The notes: generated by a model not told the origin, from the sequence alone. A stretch of DNA of 41,734 nucleotides from Acetobacteraceae bacterium (GCA_020848935.1 JADLHF010000202.1:1-41734); one strand, 5' to 3'. Shown: positions 1 to 8,080, counted from the stretch's first letter. Numbers and translations: made by a program.

Positions 1-657
1 GCGCGGCTGCGGCGGCACGCGCCCGCGCTGCTGCTGTTGCTGCCCGATGCGCTCGCCTCCGCCCCCTGGCTGCGCGACATGCTGGCGCTGCTGGGCATCG
101 CGCCGGATGGGGTGGCCTGGCTGGCCGACGCGCCGGTGGCCTGCGCCCGACTGGCCGTCACCTCGCGGTTCCCCGCCGAGGACGTGGCGCCGTTCGCCGC
201 CGTGGCGGCACGGGCGCTCGCGGCGCTGGTGCCGCTGGCGCCCCCGCCCGCACCGGCAGGGCTGTTCTACCTGCGCCCGGCCCCCGCGCACGCGCCGGAG
301 AACGCCGATGCGGTGGAGGCGACGCTCGCGGCGCACGGCTTTGCCGTGCTGGATGCCGAACATACAGGCCTTGCCGAACATACTGGGCTTGCCGTGCGCA
401 TCGCCTCCCTGCGCGGCGCCGCGGCGGTGGTCGCACCGCAGGCACCGGTGCTGGCCGAACTGGCCTTCTGCCCGCCCGGCGCTTCGGTGCTGGAACTGGT
501 GGGGCCGGCCGACCCGCGCAAGCTGTTCTGGTCGCTCGCCTCCTGCGCCGGGCTGCGCTACGGCTACGTGGTCGGCGAGGCGGCGCCGGGCAGCGGCTAC
601 GTGGTGCCGCTGGACATGCTGGGCCATGCGGTGGCGATGCTGAAGGCGGCCTTGTAG
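1..657 (+). CDS. GT61-family glycosyltransferase, C-terminal part (5' end outside window)
   Basis: The reading frame is open to base 1, so the gene starts upstream; 218 codons are visible. The pattern matches the C-terminal half of family 61 (DUF563) glycosyltransferases: an R/N/E-containing strand (residues about 95-105), a GFAVLDAE segment, and a block reading AAAVVAPQAPVLAELAF followed by GASVLELVGP. In the family these form the nucleotide-sugar binding lobe. Such enzymes usually decorate surface polysaccharides; the acceptor cannot be read from sequence. It converges on the TPR-glycosyltransferase with only 14 bp between stop codons, so this may be the edge of a surface-glycan locus. An 18-bp tandem duplication lies inside the gene (358-393) and reads EHTGLA twice. 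The family call is from motif pattern only, and no full-length comparison is possible. Confidence 0.7.
   Translation, partial: ARLRRHAPALLLLLPDALASAPWLRDMLALLGIAPDGVAWLADAPVACARLAVTSRFPAEDVAPFAAVAARALAALVPLAPPPAPAGLFYLRPAPAHAPENADAVEATLAAHGFAVLDAEHTGLAEHTGLAVRIASLRGAAAVVAPQAPVLAELAFCPPGASVLELVGPADPRKLFWSLASCAGLRYGYVVGEAAPGSGYVVPLDMLGHAVAMLKAAL
358..393 (+). repeat. Two-copy 18-bp in-frame tandem duplication
   Basis: Units 358-375 (GAACATACAGGCCTTGCC) and 376-393 differ at two bases and keep the reading frame, giving a repeated E-H-T-G-L-A. It lies in a likely surface loop before the last conserved block of the glycosyltransferase. Confidence 0.8.
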
Positions 658-671
658 CGCGACCCCGCCGC

Positions 672-2141
672 CTATCGCCCGGCTGCGAAATCGCGCAGCG
701 CATCAGCCACCGCCGCCACCACGCCGGGCCAGTCGCCACGCCGGGCCTGGCGGAACAGCCGCACGCTGGGGTACCACGGGCTGTCATCGCGGTCGCGCAG
801 CCAGCGGAAATCGGCGGCATGGGGCAGCATGATCCAGCACGGCCTGCCCAGCGCACCGGCCAGGTGGGCAACCGAGGTATCCACCGTCACCACCAGGTCC
901 AGCCCGGCGATCGCCGCCGCGGTATCGGCGAAATCGCCGAAGCCCGGGCCGGGCACGCGGAGATCGGGCACTTCGGACAGCGCCACCTCGTCGTCGGCCG
1001 AAAGCTCCTTCTGCAGCACGTTCCAGGCGATGCCGGGGATCGCCAGCAGCGGCGCGATGTCGGCACGCACCAGGGAACGCTGGCGGTCGCCGCCATGGTC
1101 GGGATTGCCCGCCCAGACCAGGCCGACGCGGGGGCTCGGGCCAAGCCTCGCCTGCCACCGCTTCAGCCGGTTGATGTCCACCTGAAGGTAGGGCACCCGC
1201 GCCGGGATGGTTTCCAGCTCGGTGGCGAAGGCGCGCGGCAGGCTGGGCAGCGGGCAGTGCAGGTCGAAGGTGACCGTGCTGCCCTCCGGCACCACCTGGT
1301 TGGCGAGCCCGTCCATCAGCGCCAGCAACGGCGCCTGGACCGTCAGGATCACGCGCGCCCCACGCTGGCGCAGCAGCGGCACGTAGCGGACGAACATGAT
1401 GCTGTCGCCGAGGCCCTGCTCGGCCCACACCAGCAGGGTCCGCCCGGCAATCCGCTGGCTGCCGTTCCAGCGCAAGGCGGCGTCGCGCCCGCCGAGGAAC
1501 GGCGACGGCACCGGCCGCGCCTCGTACCCGTCCCAGCCGGCCTGGAGGTCGCCCATGGTCAGCAGGCTCAGCCCCTCGCCCAGGCGCACCGAAGCCGCGC
1601 TGTCGCCGGCCTGGCGCGCCAGGCGGAACCAGCGCAGGGCGGCGCCGGGCTGGCCGAGCTGCATCTGCACCGTGCCCAGCGCGGCGAAGGCCGGCAGGTG
1701 GCCGGCCTCGGCGGCCTGGGTGAACCAGACCACCGCCTCCTCCAGCCGGTCCAGGTCGGCCAGCGCGGTGGCCACGTGGTAGCGCGCGGCCGGGTCGCGC
1801 GGCGCCAGGTACATGGCGCGGCGATACTCCTCCAGTGCCGCCGCGGGCTGGCCGGTGGCGCGCAGCAGGTGGCCCAGATTGGTGCGCGCGGCCACATGGT
1901 CGGGGGCGAAGGCCAGCGTGTCGTGCAGCGAATCGATCGCGCCGCTGATGTCGCCCATCTGGGCGCGGGTGTTGGCGAGATGGAAATGCGCCTCCGCCGA
2001 ACCCGGCGCCATTTCCAGCGCCGCGTAGTAGCGCGAAGCCGCCTGCGCCCATTCGCCCAGCCGCGCCAGCGCATGGCCGTGGGCGATGCGGGCGGCAACC
2101 TCGCGGGCGTTGCTGTCGGGCGGTTCGGGCGGCTGGGGCAT
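672..2141 (-). CDS. TPR-repeat protein with C-terminal glycosyltransferase (GT9/GT41-like) domain
   Basis: 489 aa. The N-terminal 190 or so residues are consecutive tetratricopeptide repeats (for example GHLLRATGQPAAALEEYRRA and ALEMAPGSAEAHFHLANTRA). The C-terminal half has the GT-B blocks seen in heptosyltransferase-like TPR proteins: LLVWAEQGLGDSIMFVRYVP, VGLVWAGNPDHGGDRQRS, and VVTVDTSVAHLAGALGRPCW, which binds the donor in related families. Such fusions are common in alphaproteobacteria and are generally linked to protein or surface glycosylation; the substrate here is unknown. I chose the ATG at 2141 (MPQPPEPPDS) over an upstream in-frame start because the extra 21 residues look like leader DNA. 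The gene is divergent from the MFS transporter, with 83 bp between starts. Confidence 0.85.
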   Translation of the reverse strand: MPQPPEPPDSNAREVAARIAHGHALARLGEWAQAASRYYAALEMAPGSAEAHFHLANTRAQMGDISGAIDSLHDTLAFAPDHVAARTNLGHLLRATGQPAAALEEYRRAMYLAPRDPAARYHVATALADLDRLEEAVVWFTQAAEAGHLPAFAALGTVQMQLGQPGAALRWFRLARQAGDSAASVRLGEGLSLLTMGDLQAGWDGYEARPVPSPFLGGRDAALRWNGSQRIAGRTLLVWAEQGLGDSIMFVRYVPLLRQRGARVILTVQAPLLALMDGLANQVVPEGSTVTFDLHCPLPSLPRAFATELETIPARVPYLQVDINRLKRWQARLGPSPRVGLVWAGNPDHGGDRQRSLVRADIAPLLAIPGIAWNVLQKELSADDEVALSEVPDLRVPGPGFGDFADTAAAIAGLDLVVTVDTSVAHLAGALGRPCWIMLPHAADFRWLRDRDDSPWYPSVRLFRQARRGDWPGVVAAVADALRDFAAGR

Positions 2142-2224
2142 GCGGCGGCCACTATGCCCCAAGGTTGACGCTGCGGCAGCCCCCCCGCATCCTCGCCCCT
2201 GCACCGCAACGGACCCCAGCCGGC

Positions 2225-3418
2225 ATGACCCGCGACACCCGCATCAACGCGCTGATCGGCACCGGGCATTTCCTGTCGCATTTCTACGTGCTGTGCCTGC
2301 CGCCGATGTTCCTTGCCTGGCAGCAGGCGTTCGACGTGAGCTTCGCCGAGCTGGGCCTGGCGGTGGCGCTGATGTCCGGCACCACGGCAATCCTGCAAAC
2401 GCCGGTGGGCTTCCTGGTCGATCGCCACGGCGCGCGCGCCTTCCTGGTCGGCGGCACGCTGCTGATGACGCTGGCGATGGCGCTGATGGGGGCGGCAACG
2501 GCCTATTGGCAGATCCTGGTGCTGGCGCTGGTCTCCGGCATCGGCAATTCGGTGATCCATCCGGCGGACTACGCCATCCTGTCCGGCTCGATCACCAAGG
2601 AGCGGATGGGCCGCGCCTTCGCCATCCACACCTTCAACGGCAATCTCGGCTTCGCCCTGGCGCCGCCGGTGATGGTGTGGCTGACCGCGCTGATGGGGTG
2701 GCGCGCATCGCTGGGGCTGGTCGGGCTGCTGGGCATTCCGCTGGTGCTGGCGATCCTGCTGCAAAGCCGCATGCTGACCGATCAGGCCCGCCCGGCAGCC
2801 GCCGAAGGTCGCCAGCCCGGCGGGCGGGAATTGCTGCTGACCCGGCCGATGCTGCTGTTCTTCACCTTCTTCCTGCTGTCCTCGATGGCCGGCGGCGGGG
2901 TGCAGTCCTGGCTGATCACGGTGCTGCATACCGTGCACGGGCTCGACCTGGCCGCCGCCTCCTCGGCGCTGACGGCCTACATGGTCGGCGCCACCGCCGG
3001 CGTGCTGGTGGGCGGGTATTTCGCCGACCGCACCTCCAACCTGCTCGTGTTCGCCTCGGTGGCGGTGGTGCTGGCGGCCGGGCTGGTGCTGGTGGTCGGG
3101 CTGGTGGCGATGCCCGGCCCGGCGGTGATCGGGTTGATGCTGGGCGGGGGCATAGCACTGGGCGCCAGCCGCACCCCGCGCGACATGATGGTGCGCGATG
3201 CCGCCCCGCCCGGCCAGATCGGCAAGGTGTTCGGCTTCGTCTCCGCCGGCCTGCCGCTGGGCGGGGCACTGACGCCGGTGCCGTTCGGCTGGCTGATCGA
3301 CCATGGCCGGCCCGACCTGGTGCTGGTGCTTGTCGCCGCCATCCTGGTGGCCAGCCTGTTCTGTGCCGGCGGCGCGCGGGCGGCGCACCGGTCGCGGGCG
3401 CCAATGGCCGCGGAATAG
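2225..3418 (+). CDS. MFS transporter
   Basis: 397 aa with about 12 predicted membrane segments. The first helices (TGHFLSHFYVLCLPPMFLAW) are followed by the MFS loop 2-3 signature in the form GFLVDRHGARAFLVGG. The segment SGIGNSVIHPADYAILSGSI and a central cytoplasmic loop (about residues 190-210, QARPAAAEGRQPGGRE) separate the two six-helix halves. This is a complete inner-membrane permease of the major facilitator superfamily. The substrate cannot be assigned; the sequence has some flavour of the fosmidomycin-resistance/sugar-efflux group, but this is weak. The ATG at 2225 is preferred to an upstream TTG because the hydrophobic N-terminus begins right after MTRDTRINA. phaB follows 71 bp later on the same strand. 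Confidence 0.85.
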   Translation: MTRDTRINALIGTGHFLSHFYVLCLPPMFLAWQQAFDVSFAELGLAVALMSGTTAILQTPVGFLVDRHGARAFLVGGTLLMTLAMALMGAATAYWQILVLALVSGIGNSVIHPADYAILSGSITKERMGRAFAIHTFNGNLGFALAPPVMVWLTALMGWRASLGLVGLLGIPLVLAILLQSRMLTDQARPAAAEGRQPGGRELLLTRPMLLFFTFFLLSSMAGGGVQSWLITVLHTVHGLDLAAASSALTAYMVGATAGVLVGGYFADRTSNLLVFASVAVVLAAGLVLVVGLVAMPGPAVIGLMLGGGIALGASRTPRDMMVRDAAPPGQIGKVFGFVSAGLPLGGALTPVPFGWLIDHGRPDLVLVLVAAILVASLFCAGGARAAHRSRAPMAAE

Positions 3419-3419
3419 C

Positions 3420-3448
3420 TTGAAACACCGCAACGGGCTGCGTACATG
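3420..3448 (+). promoter_or_regulatory. Candidate sigma-70-type promoter for phaB
   Basis: TTGAAA (3420-3425), a 17-bp spacer and TACATG (3443-3448) lie in the gap between the MFS gene and phaB, about 40 bp before the phaB start. The -35 match is good and the -10 is poor, so this is only a candidate. Confidence 0.3.
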
Positions 3449-3489
3449 AGATGGCAGGCGGCATGTCGCGCCCAAAGGGAGGAAAACCA

Positions 3490-4212
3490 ATGAGCAGGAT
3501 CGCACTGGTCACCGGTGGCACGCGCGGTATCGGCGCCGAGATCAGCCGGCAACTGAAGGCCGCCGGACGCACCGTGGTTGCCTCCTACGCCGGCAACGAC
3601 ACCGCCGCCGAGGCCTTCCACGCCGAGACCGGCATTGCCGTGAAGAAGTTCGACGCCGGCGATTTCGCGGCCTGCGAGGCCGCCGTCGGGGAAATCCAGT
3701 CCGAGTTGGGCAAGATCGAGATCCTGGTCAACAATGCCGGCATCACCCGCGACGCCACCATGTCGCGCCTGACGCGGGACATGTGGGACGCGGTGATCGA
3801 CACCAACCTCGGCTCCTGCTTCAACCTGTGCAAGCTGACCTTCGACGGCATGCGCGCGGCCAAGTTCGGCCGGGTGGTCAATATCGGCAGCATCAACGGC
3901 CAGGCCGGCCAGTACGGCCAGGTGAACTACGCCGCCGCCAAGTCCGGCATCCACGGCTTCACCAAGGCCCTGGCGCAGGAAGGTGCCCGCTTCGGCATCA
4001 CCGTGAACGCCATTGCGCCGGGCTATGTCGATACCGACATGGTGCGCGCGGTGCCGGCGGACGTGCTGACCAAGATCATCTCCCGCATCCCGATGGGGCG
4101 GCTGGGCCAGGCGGCCGATATCGCCCGCGGCGTGGTGTTCCTGACCGCCGACAATGCGGATTTCATTACCGGCTCGACGTTGTCGATCAATGGCGGGCAG
4201 CATATGTACTGA
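3490..4212 (+). CDS. phaB: Acetoacetyl-CoA reductase (PHB synthesis)
   Basis: 240 aa short-chain dehydrogenase. It reduces acetoacetyl-CoA to (R)-3-hydroxybutyryl-CoA with NADPH, the second step of polyhydroxybutyrate synthesis. Visible features are the Rossmann motif TGGTRGIG (residues 8-15), NNAG (81-84) and the catalytic triad Ser134, Tyr147, Lys151. The stretch SINGQAGQYGQVNYAAAKSG and the C-terminus NGGQHMY are the signatures that separate PhaB from FabG. The start at 3490 follows GGGAGGAAAACCA, a strong Shine-Dalgarno; upstream in-frame ATGs have none. phaA and phaC are not in the window, so phaB stands alone here. A palindromic repeat element begins two bases after its stop codon. Confidence 0.95.
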   Translation: MSRIALVTGGTRGIGAEISRQLKAAGRTVVASYAGNDTAAEAFHAETGIAVKKFDAGDFAACEAAVGEIQSELGKIEILVNNAGITRDATMSRLTRDMWDAVIDTNLGSCFNLCKLTFDGMRAAKFGRVVNIGSINGQAGQYGQVNYAAAKSGIHGFTKALAQEGARFGITVNAIAPGYVDTDMVRAVPADVLTKIISRIPMGRLGQAADIARGVVFLTADNADFITGSTLSINGGQHMY

Positions 4213-4213
4213 C

Positions 4214-4360
4214 GGGAAGGAAGGTCTTCTTTTTCTGAAGAAAAAGAAGCAAAAAGACTTTTATCACTTTTTATTCTCGGGGTGTTGGCATACCCGAGCA
4301 TGGAAATGAATAAAAGTTTTTTGGTTCTTTTTTTCAAAAAAGAACGCCTTCTTCCTTCCT
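4214..4360. repeat. Composite palindromic element, copy 1 (A...B)
   Basis: This AT-rich island fills the phaB-yddG gap. Outer arms GGAAGGAAG (4215-4223) and CTTCCTTCC (4351-4359) are complementary. Inside are hairpin A (4226-4249, stem CTTCTTTTTCT/AGAAAAAGAAG with a GA loop) and hairpin B (4324-4345, stem GTTCTTTTTT/AAAAAAGAAC). Between the hairpins, a stretch ending ACTTTTAT (through 4264) can pair with ATAAAAGT (from 4310), closing a variable middle that holds CTCGGG/CCCGAG. Drawn as a whole it is a four-way junction. It matches the other copies at 13756, 24921, 32391 and 37402. Confidence 0.9.
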
Positions 4361-4366
4361 GACCTC

Positions 4367-5293
4367 ATGCGCCCCGCCACCCTCGCCGGCTGCGGCGCGA
4401 TCGCGCTGTGGTCCACGCTGGGCCTGTTGTCGCGCACGGCCGCGGCACTCCCGCCGCTGCAACTGACCGCGATGGCCTTCGCGGTCTCCGCGGCGCTGGG
4501 GCTGGGGTTGCTGGCCAGGCGCGGCGAACTCGCGGTGCTGCGACAGCGCGGGGTGGTGTGGCTGCACGGGGTGTTCGGCCTGTTCGGCTTCCATGCGTTC
4601 TACTTCGCCGCCCTGGCCTGGGCGCCGCCGGCCGAGGCGAACCTGATCAACTACCTGTGGCCGCTGTTCATCGTGCTGTTCTCCGCCGCGCTGCCGGGGA
4701 TGCGGCTGAACCGCTGGCACATCGCCGGCGTTGCCTGCGGGCTGGCCGGGTGCGTGCTGCTGCTGGGCGGTGGCGCGGGGCTGCGCGCCGCTTCGGTGCC
4801 GGGCTACCTGATGGCGCTGGGCAGTGCCCTGACCTGGGCGGTCTATTCGGTGCTGGCGCGCCGGCTGGCCGCGGTGCCGACCGGGGCGGTTGCCGGGTTC
4901 TGCACGGCGACCGCGATCCTGGCGGCGGCCAGTCACTTTGCCTTCGAGGCGACGGTGGCACCGGATGCGACGATGCTGCTGGGCGTGCTGGTGCTGGGCA
5001 TCGGGCCGGTCGGGGCGGCGTTCTTCCTGTGGGACCTCGGCATGAAGCGCGGCGACCCGCGCCTGTTGGCCACGCTGGCCTATGCAACGCCGGTGATCTC
5101 CACCCTGCTGCTGGCGGCGGGGGGATTTGCCGAACTCACCACGGCCCTGGCCGGCGCCGCGGCGCTGGTGGCTTTGGGCGGCCTGCTCGCGGCGCGGGGC
5201 GCACTCAGCCCAGCCGCTCGCCGTGCAGCACCACGTCCAATCCTTCGCGCTCCTCATCCTCGGAGACGCGCAGGCCGATGGTGGCGCCGATGA
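4367..5293 (+). CDS. EamA/DMT-family exporter, YddG-like
   Basis: 308 aa with about ten hydrophobic segments arranged as two EamA halves. The segment EANLINYLWPLFIVLFSA is typical of YddG-type aromatic amino acid exporters in the drug/metabolite transporter superfamily, as is the WSTLGLLSR start. The predicted role is inner-membrane amino acid export; substrate specificity is inference. The last 30 or so residues are arginine/proline-rich and are read from DNA opposite the end of amtB, so they are probably a non-family extension: the two genes converge and overlap by 89 bp. The start lies 6 bp after repeat element copy 1, and the preceding bases are pyrimidine-rich with no Shine-Dalgarno, so translation start is uncertain. 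Confidence 0.8.
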   Translation: MRPATLAGCGAIALWSTLGLLSRTAAALPPLQLTAMAFAVSAALGLGLLARRGELAVLRQRGVVWLHGVFGLFGFHAFYFAALAWAPPAEANLINYLWPLFIVLFSAALPGMRLNRWHIAGVACGLAGCVLLLGGGAGLRAASVPGYLMALGSALTWAVYSVLARRLAAVPTGAVAGFCTATAILAAASHFAFEATVAPDATMLLGVLVLGIGPVGAAFFLWDLGMKRGDPRLLATLAYATPVISTLLLAAGGFAELTTALAGAAALVALGGLLAARGALSPAARRAAPRPILRAPHPRRRAGRWWRR

Positions 5294-6539
5294 TCCTCAG
5301 CAGGATGTAGGTCATGGCCGCCGAGAACACGATGGTCGCCGCCACCGCGACCACCTGGTGGATGAACTGCGCCACTCCGGCGACCACCGTGCCGCCGGGG
5401 TTCTTCGCGTCGGCGGTCAGCGGTCCATAGGCGAGCAACCCGGTCAGCAACGCGCCGACGATGCCGCCCACGCCATGCACGCCGAAGGCGTCCAGGCTGT
5501 CGTCATAGCCCAGCATGTGCTTCAGCGCCGTCGCCGCCCAGAAGCACACCACGCCGGCAACCAGGCCGAGGAGCAGCGCCGAGCCCGGCAGCAGGTAGCC
5601 CGCCGCCGGGGTGATCGCCACCAGCCCCGCCACCGCGCCGGAGATGGCGCCCAGCACCGACGGCTTGCCCTTGGTCATCCATTCGGCAAAGGTCCAGGCC
5701 AGGGTGGCCGCCGCGGCGGCGACCTGAGTGGCCAGCATCGCCATGCCCGCCCGCCCGCCGGCGGTCAGCGCCGAGCCGGCGTTGAAGCCGAACCAGCCCA
5801 CCCACAGCAGCGCCGCCCCGATCACCGCCAGGCCCAAATTGAACGGCGACATGTTGTCCGTGCCGTAGCCCAGCCGCTTGCCCAGCACCAAGGCACAGAC
5901 CAGCCCGGCGACGCCGGCATTGACGTGCACCACCGTGCCGCCGGCGAAATCGGCTGCACCCAGCAGGGCGATCCAGCCGGTCGGCGCCCAGACCCAGTGC
6001 GCGACGGGGCTATAGACCAGCAGCGACCACAGCGCGACGAAGACGCACAGCGCGGAGAACTTCATCCGGTCGGCAAAGGCGCCGGCGATCAGCGCCGGGG
6101 TGATGATCGCGAAGGTCATCTGGAACATCAGATAGACCGTTTCGGGGATGGTGGTGGCTACCGCCTTGTCGGTGCCGGCGGCCAGGCTGAACGGCTTGTC
6201 CCAGCCGACGCCGAGGCCGGAGAGGAACAGCCGGGAAAAGTCGCCGAAATAGGCGCCGCCGGTGCCGAAGGCGATCGAGTAGCCGGCGACCATCCACACC
6301 ACGCTGACCAGCGCGCAGATGAAGAAGCTCTGCATCATGGTGGCGAGGATGTTCTTCTTGCGCACCATGCCGGCATAGAACAGCGCCAGCCCGGGAATGG
6401 TCATCATCAGCACCAGCGCGGTGCTGGTCAGCATCCAAGCGGTATCGCCGGCATCGACCTTGGCGTCCGCGGCCCAGGCGGGCATGGCAACGAGGATCAC
6501 GGGCAGCGCCAGGCCGGCCCGGCGTAAGAAGGTTTTCAT
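5205..6539 (-). CDS. amtB: Ammonium transporter (Amt family)
   Basis: 444 aa channel that conducts ammonium/ammonia across the inner membrane. A signal peptide (MKTFLRRAGLALPVILVA, cleavage near AWA at residue 23) precedes 11 membrane helices. Both twin-His pore residues are visible: H205 in TVVHVNAG and H355 in FGVHGVGG. The cytoplasmic tail GLRVSEDEEREGLD is the part that PII proteins touch in this family. The start is ATG 6539, which overlaps the stop of a 30-codon upstream ORF as TGATG. No glnK (PII) gene is adjacent, unlike the common glnK-amtB pair. A candidate sigma-54 promoter lies upstream, which fits nitrogen control. The 3' end overlaps yddG. Confidence 0.95.
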   Translation of the reverse strand: MKTFLRRAGLALPVILVAMPAWAADAKVDAGDTAWMLTSTALVLMMTIPGLALFYAGMVRKKNILATMMQSFFICALVSVVWMVAGYSIAFGTGGAYFGDFSRLFLSGLGVGWDKPFSLAAGTDKAVATTIPETVYLMFQMTFAIITPALIAGAFADRMKFSALCVFVALWSLLVYSPVAHWVWAPTGWIALLGAADFAGGTVVHVNAGVAGLVCALVLGKRLGYGTDNMSPFNLGLAVIGAALLWVGWFGFNAGSALTAGGRAGMAMLATQVAAAAATLAWTFAEWMTKGKPSVLGAISGAVAGLVAITPAAGYLLPGSALLLGLVAGVVCFWAATALKHMLGYDDSLDAFGVHGVGGIVGALLTGLLAYGPLTADAKNPGGTVVAGVAQFIHQVVAVAATIVFSAAMTYILLRIIGATIGLRVSEDEEREGLDVVLHGERLG

Positions 6540-6631
6540 CACGTGCCCTGGTCCTGTTCCCACGCGCAACGGCGCGCGTTGCCGGTGTCACCGGTGGGGG
6601 CAACCTTGGCGGTGGCGGCGAACGGCTTCAT
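6539..6631 (-). CDS. Possible 30-residue leader ORF upstream of amtB
   Basis: A short frame starts at ATG 6631 after GGAG with 6-nt spacing and ends in TGATG, so its stop overlaps the amtB start by one base. It would lie just downstream of the transcription start predicted from the sigma-54-like site. The peptide (MKPFAATAKVAPTGDTGNAR and ten more residues) resembles nothing I recognise and is not a GlnK remnant. Translational coupling to amtB is inferred from the arrangement. It may be only a chance frame in a GC-rich leader. Confidence 0.4.
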   Translation of the reverse strand: MKPFAATAKVAPTGDTGNARRCAWEQDQGT

Positions 6632-6667
6632 CGGATGCTCCAGGCTCCATGGGCGGCGCTTCCTCCA

Positions 6668-6683
6668 ATCAAGAACCGTGCCA
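6668..6683 (-). promoter_or_regulatory. Candidate sigma-54 (-24/-12) promoter for amtB
   Basis: Read on the minus strand: TGGCAC (6683-6678), five bases, TTGAT (6672-6668). The -24 element is a perfect match; the -12 element has TTGA where TTGC is usual. Spacing is correct and predicts a start near 6657, about 118 nt before amtB. A TGCC-N5-GGCA dyad at 6734-6746 could be an activator site, but that is weak. Confidence 0.5.
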
Positions 6684-6790
6684 TGCGGCATCGCGCCGTT
6701 GCGGCGGCCCCACCCGCGGCGACGGCGCGAAACTGCCCATTCGGCAGGCACAGGGTTGCAAATCCGCGCCATACCCCGTCCTGTAGCGGC

Positions 6791-8023
6791 ATGAGCGACG
6801 AAATCGGCGTGGATGTCTGCATCGTGGGGGCGGGGCCGGTCGGCGGCACGCTGGCGGCCCGCCTGGCCGGTGCCGGGGTGCGCACCGCCCTGGTGGACCG
6901 CGCCGCCCTGCCGCCGATGGAGCACCCGGATTTCGACGGCCGCGCCTATGCCATCGCCGCCGGCTCCCGCGCGGTGCTGGCGGATGCCGGGCTGTGGGCG
7001 CGCCTGCCGTTCCCGGCCAACCCGATCCGCCGCATCCGGGTCAGCGACGGCACGCCCGGCCGTGCGGCCTCGCGGCTGCACCTGCATTTCGATGTCGCCG
7101 AGGCCGCCGATACCGCGCCGCCCTTCGACGACGCGCCCGCCTTCGGCTGGATGGTCGAGGCGCGCAGCCTGCGCATGGCGCTGAACGCCCATCTGCACGC
7201 CCTGCCCGCCCTGTCGGTGTTCGCGCCGGCCGAGGCCGCGGTTGACCGCGACGATGACGGTGCCACGGTTCGCATCGCCGGCGGCCCCACCCTGCGCGCC
7301 CGCCTGGTGGTTGCCGCCGAGGGCCGCCGCTCACCGCTGCGCGCCGCCGCCGGCATCCGCACCACGCAGTTGCCCTATGGCCAGACCGGCATGGTGTTCG
7401 CCATCGCCCATGAGCACCCGCATGACGATACCGCGCTGGAGCATTTCCTGCCCGGCGGGCCGTTCGCCCAGTTGCCGATGGCGCCGACCGAGGGGGCGCC
7501 GCATCTGTCGGCCATCGTCTGGACCGAGCGCGACGCGCTGGCGCGCCACCTGCTGGGCTTCGACGATGCCCGCTTCACCCGCGAGGTGGCGCGCCGCCTG
7601 GGCGGGCATCTCGGTGCCATCCGGCTGGTCGGGCGGCGCTGGTCGTATCCGCTCTCGGCCATGGTGGTGCATGGCATCACCGCGCCGCGCCTGGCGCTGG
7701 TCGGCGATGCCGCGCATGGCATCCACCCGATCGCCGGCCAGGGGCTGAACCTCGGGTTCCAGGATGTCGGCCCGCTGGCCGAGCTGGTGATCGCCGCGGT
7801 GGAAGCCGGGGAGGACCCGGGCGGCGAGGACCTGCTGCGCCGCTATCGGGCGGCACGCGGCCCGGCGGTGATGGCGATGACGGCGACCACCGATATCCTT
7901 GACCGGCTGTTCAGCAACAACATCCCGCCGGTGCGGCTGGCGCGCGACCTGGGCATCGCCGCGGTGAACCGGATCGCGCCGCTAAAGCGCCTGTTCATGC
8001 GCCGGGCGATGGGGGTGGGGTAG
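6791..8023 (+). CDS. UbiH/UbiF/VisC/COQ6-family FAD-dependent hydroxylase
   Basis: 410 aa flavoprotein monooxygenase of the class that hydroxylates the ubiquinone ring. The FAD dinucleotide motif GAGPVG is at residues 13-18. The second FAD block GDAAHGIHPIAGQGLNLG begins near residue 305 and is the hallmark of the UbiH/COQ6 family. A middle block, DGRAYAIAAGSRAVL, is also typical. It probably acts with the Ubi complex at the inner membrane; which ring carbon it hydroxylates cannot be told from sequence. The ATG at 6791 (MSDEIGVDVCIVG) places the Rossmann strand at the N-terminus as expected; the upstream in-frame extension is ruled out because it runs through the amtB control region. It is divergent from amtB. 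Confidence 0.9.
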   Translation: MSDEIGVDVCIVGAGPVGGTLAARLAGAGVRTALVDRAALPPMEHPDFDGRAYAIAAGSRAVLADAGLWARLPFPANPIRRIRVSDGTPGRAASRLHLHFDVAEAADTAPPFDDAPAFGWMVEARSLRMALNAHLHALPALSVFAPAEAAVDRDDDGATVRIAGGPTLRARLVVAAEGRRSPLRAAAGIRTTQLPYGQTGMVFAIAHEHPHDDTALEHFLPGGPFAQLPMAPTEGAPHLSAIVWTERDALARHLLGFDDARFTREVARRLGGHLGAIRLVGRRWSYPLSAMVVHGITAPRLALVGDAAHGIHPIAGQGLNLGFQDVGPLAELVIAAVEAGEDPGGEDLLRRYRAARGPAVMAMTATTDILDRLFSNNIPPVRLARDLGIAAVNRIAPLKRLFMRRAMGVG

Positions 8024-8031
8024 GCACGCGA

Positions 8032-8063
8032 ACGCCGCCGGGACGTTGCCATCCCGGCGGCGT
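8032..8063. terminator. Shared hairpin between convergent genes
   Basis: A perfect 12-bp stem, ACGCCGCCGGGA (8032-8043) with TCCCGGCGGCGT (8052-8063), encloses an 8-nt loop. It sits in the 57-bp gap between the stops of the UbiH-type gene and the Tim44-like gene. There is no clear T-run on either side, so it may need Rho or act as a 3' stabiliser. Confidence 0.6.
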
Positions 8064-8080
8064 CGCAGGCGCGCAAAAAC

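Noticed and set aside
1568-3505. Minus-strand open frame of 645 codons over the TPR gene and MFS gene
   Set aside because: Composition is His/Gln/Arg-rich and typical of antisense frames; it crosses two well-supported genes.
4214-4360. Insertion sequence or transposon
   Set aside because: No transposase and no coding frame; element length is about 110-180 bp, so at most a non-autonomous element.
4209-4363. Target-site duplication CTGAC flanking repeat element copy 1
   Set aside because: CTGAC is present at 4209-4213 and 4359-4363, but the other four copies have no matching flanking duplication, so chance is likely.
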